From Diphasiastrum complanatum (Eukaryota; Streptophyta; Lycopodiopsida; Lycopodiales; Lycopodiaceae), in the NCBI GenBank assembly GCA_029204225.1, contig CM055107.1, forward strand, positions 22,136,178 to 22,200,177: a DNA stretch of 64,000 nt, written 5' to 3'. Positions 62,739 through 64,000 of this stretch are shown here, one piece after another. The translations under genes were made by a program, and so were the position numbers. Below the pieces are notes generated by a model that was given only the letters and a program-made list of their open reading frames with translations, ran no database searches and was not told the origin of the DNA. The stretch's first letter is position 1. Each line of letters starts with the position of its first letter.

Positions 62739-63335
62739 TATTTCACCCAATAGCAAATTGACGCACATATACTGCATGTGAAAATCAGAGAGGCTATTCT
62801 CGCGCGCTGAACCGATATTGAAAGATAATATGAATGATCAAAACTTGACTCGATAGATTCTCCTTAGCTTTGGACAGTATGAAGAGTCTATCGAATCAAG
62901 CTTTGATCATGCAAAATACCCTCTAATATTTCAAAAAAATTTCAAAATCTTTTTTTCCTACAATAGTGATTCGACGCACGCAATCCGAGTGAAAAATTAT
63001 TGTCTTCTCCAAAGGCGCGCTGATCCGATAGCTAGTATTTCACCCGATAGCTAATTGACGTGCATATACAGCATGTGAAAACCAGAGGTGCTATTCTTGC
63101 GCACTAAACTGACATTGGACGGAATATGAATGGTCAGAGCTTGACTCGATAGATCCTGCGTAATTTTGGATAGTATGAAGTGTCTACAGAATCAAGCTTT
63201 GAGCATGCATAATGGGGTCCAATAGTTTCCAAAATTTCAAAAATATTTTTGTTCTTGCAATAGTGATTCGACGCGCGCAGTCCAAATGGAGAATAACCAT
63301 CTTCTGCCAGGGGCGCTGATCCGATATCTGATACG
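62739..63335. repeat. 297-bp tandem repeat, two diverged units
   Basis: Unit 1 is 62739-63035 and unit 2 is 63036-63335, each starting TATTTCACCC. Conserved words in order: ATTGACGnnCATATAC, GCATGTGAAAA, CTATTCT(C/T)GCGC, CTTGACTCGATAGAT, GAATCAAGCTTTGA, GTGATTCGACGC, GGCGC-type word with TGATCCGATA. No coding frame is conserved. Confidence 0.85.
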
Positions 63336-64000
63336 TAGAAAAATTATATTGGAGCACATTATGAACGACTAATAAAAATGTTCTGAATAAACATTATTTC
63401 AAAAGAAAAAAATCTCGTCTTTACGGTGCTTAAATGGGGCGAGAGATTGTAATGATTTTTCTCGTATACATTTTTCAATGACGTCCATTTATCATTTGTT
63501 TATTATTTGTTTAATGATTATTCGAGGAGGCTACTGATTGAATATTTAATGTACTCCGGCACAGGTACAGATTCTAGGATCAGGGCTAATGATGATTCAT
63601 TGAATCTAGTAATAGACTAGTTAATGTATTCCGGCGTAGGTATAAATTTGTCTCACTCTGATTGGTAGATAAATATAGGATGTGTTTCTCAATTCATTAC
63701 TTGACAAATGTATGACTGTGATCAACAAGAATTGGCTATAAATATGGGCACCGCTTGCCATATTTCGATTTCGTGATCTTTTATTCTGGACTCACTAGCC
63801 TTTTTGTTTTCTTTCTATCTCACGATATCGAATCGACGCGCGCCTTCCCAAACATTGCATGGTGAGATTCATTCAAGCACACGGAATCGATATCACCCAC
63901 TTCTGACGTGTTCTTGCGAAAAATTTCAATCTCGTTTTAGCACACCTATAGTTTCAACATCCTCACATCGATTTTCTTTCATAGGAGACTGCGTACAGAC
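63336..64000. other. Right-edge sequence with more CGATAT / CGACGCGCGC motifs
   Basis: No gene. GATATCGAATCGACGCGCGC at about 63824-63843 and ATCGATATC at about 63885 continue the motif series of the preceding tandem repeat. The words TAATGTA(C/T)TCCGGC and GTA(C/T)A recur at 63547 and 63624. Confidence 0.5.

Overview
This window looks like nuclear DNA of a land plant with a large, transposon-rich genome. Two multi-exon genes with GT-AG introns are recognisable, and everything else I can name is a transposable element, usually degraded. The large gene is an ankyrin-containing SQUAMOSA promoter-binding-like (SPL/SBP-box) transcription factor, a family confined to green plants. Elements present include a Ty3 chromovirus, Ty1/copia fragments, a hAT element, LINE fragments and tRNA-like repeats. 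I cannot name the species; the multi-kilobase introns would suit a fern, lycophyte, gymnosperm or another large plant genome.

Layout. (1) 1478-8873, minus strand: the first six coding exons (189 codons) of a DUF1295 / steroid 5-alpha-reductase-like membrane protein. The rest of the gene runs off the left edge. Its 5.9-kb third intron holds a dead copia gag. (2) 8.9-13.5 kb: the leader of that gene with trinucleotide repeats, then AT-rich spacer with short tandem duplications and tRNA-like repeats. (3) 13.5-16.1 kb: a GC-rich stretch with two CACGTG boxes, then a CT-rich leader with an upstream ORF; this is the likely promoter and 5' leader of the SPL gene. (4) 16118-49898, plus strand: the SPL gene, ten coding exons, 1266 codons, joined without any phase conflict. 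Introns 2, 6 and 8 are 15.5, 7.7 and 5.3 kb and are packed with transposons. (5) 49.9-55.6 kb: 3' UTR and spacer, with a tandem tRNA-like pair and a 165-bp GA tract. (6) 55.6-58.3 kb: degraded minus-strand copia pol. (7) 58.5-64 kb: an AT-rich segment with a minus-strand split gene for a proline-rich protein carrying a C48/C5-like cysteine protease domain, unidentified plus-strand ORFs, and a recurring CGATAT / GCGCG motif that culminates in a 297-bp tandem repeat near the right edge.

The two host genes are divergently arranged, about 5 kb apart from leader to leader. Nothing suggests that they work together. The least explained signals are the protease-bearing segment at the right edge, and a repeat family whose ends carry short palindromic words that agree within a copy but differ between copies.
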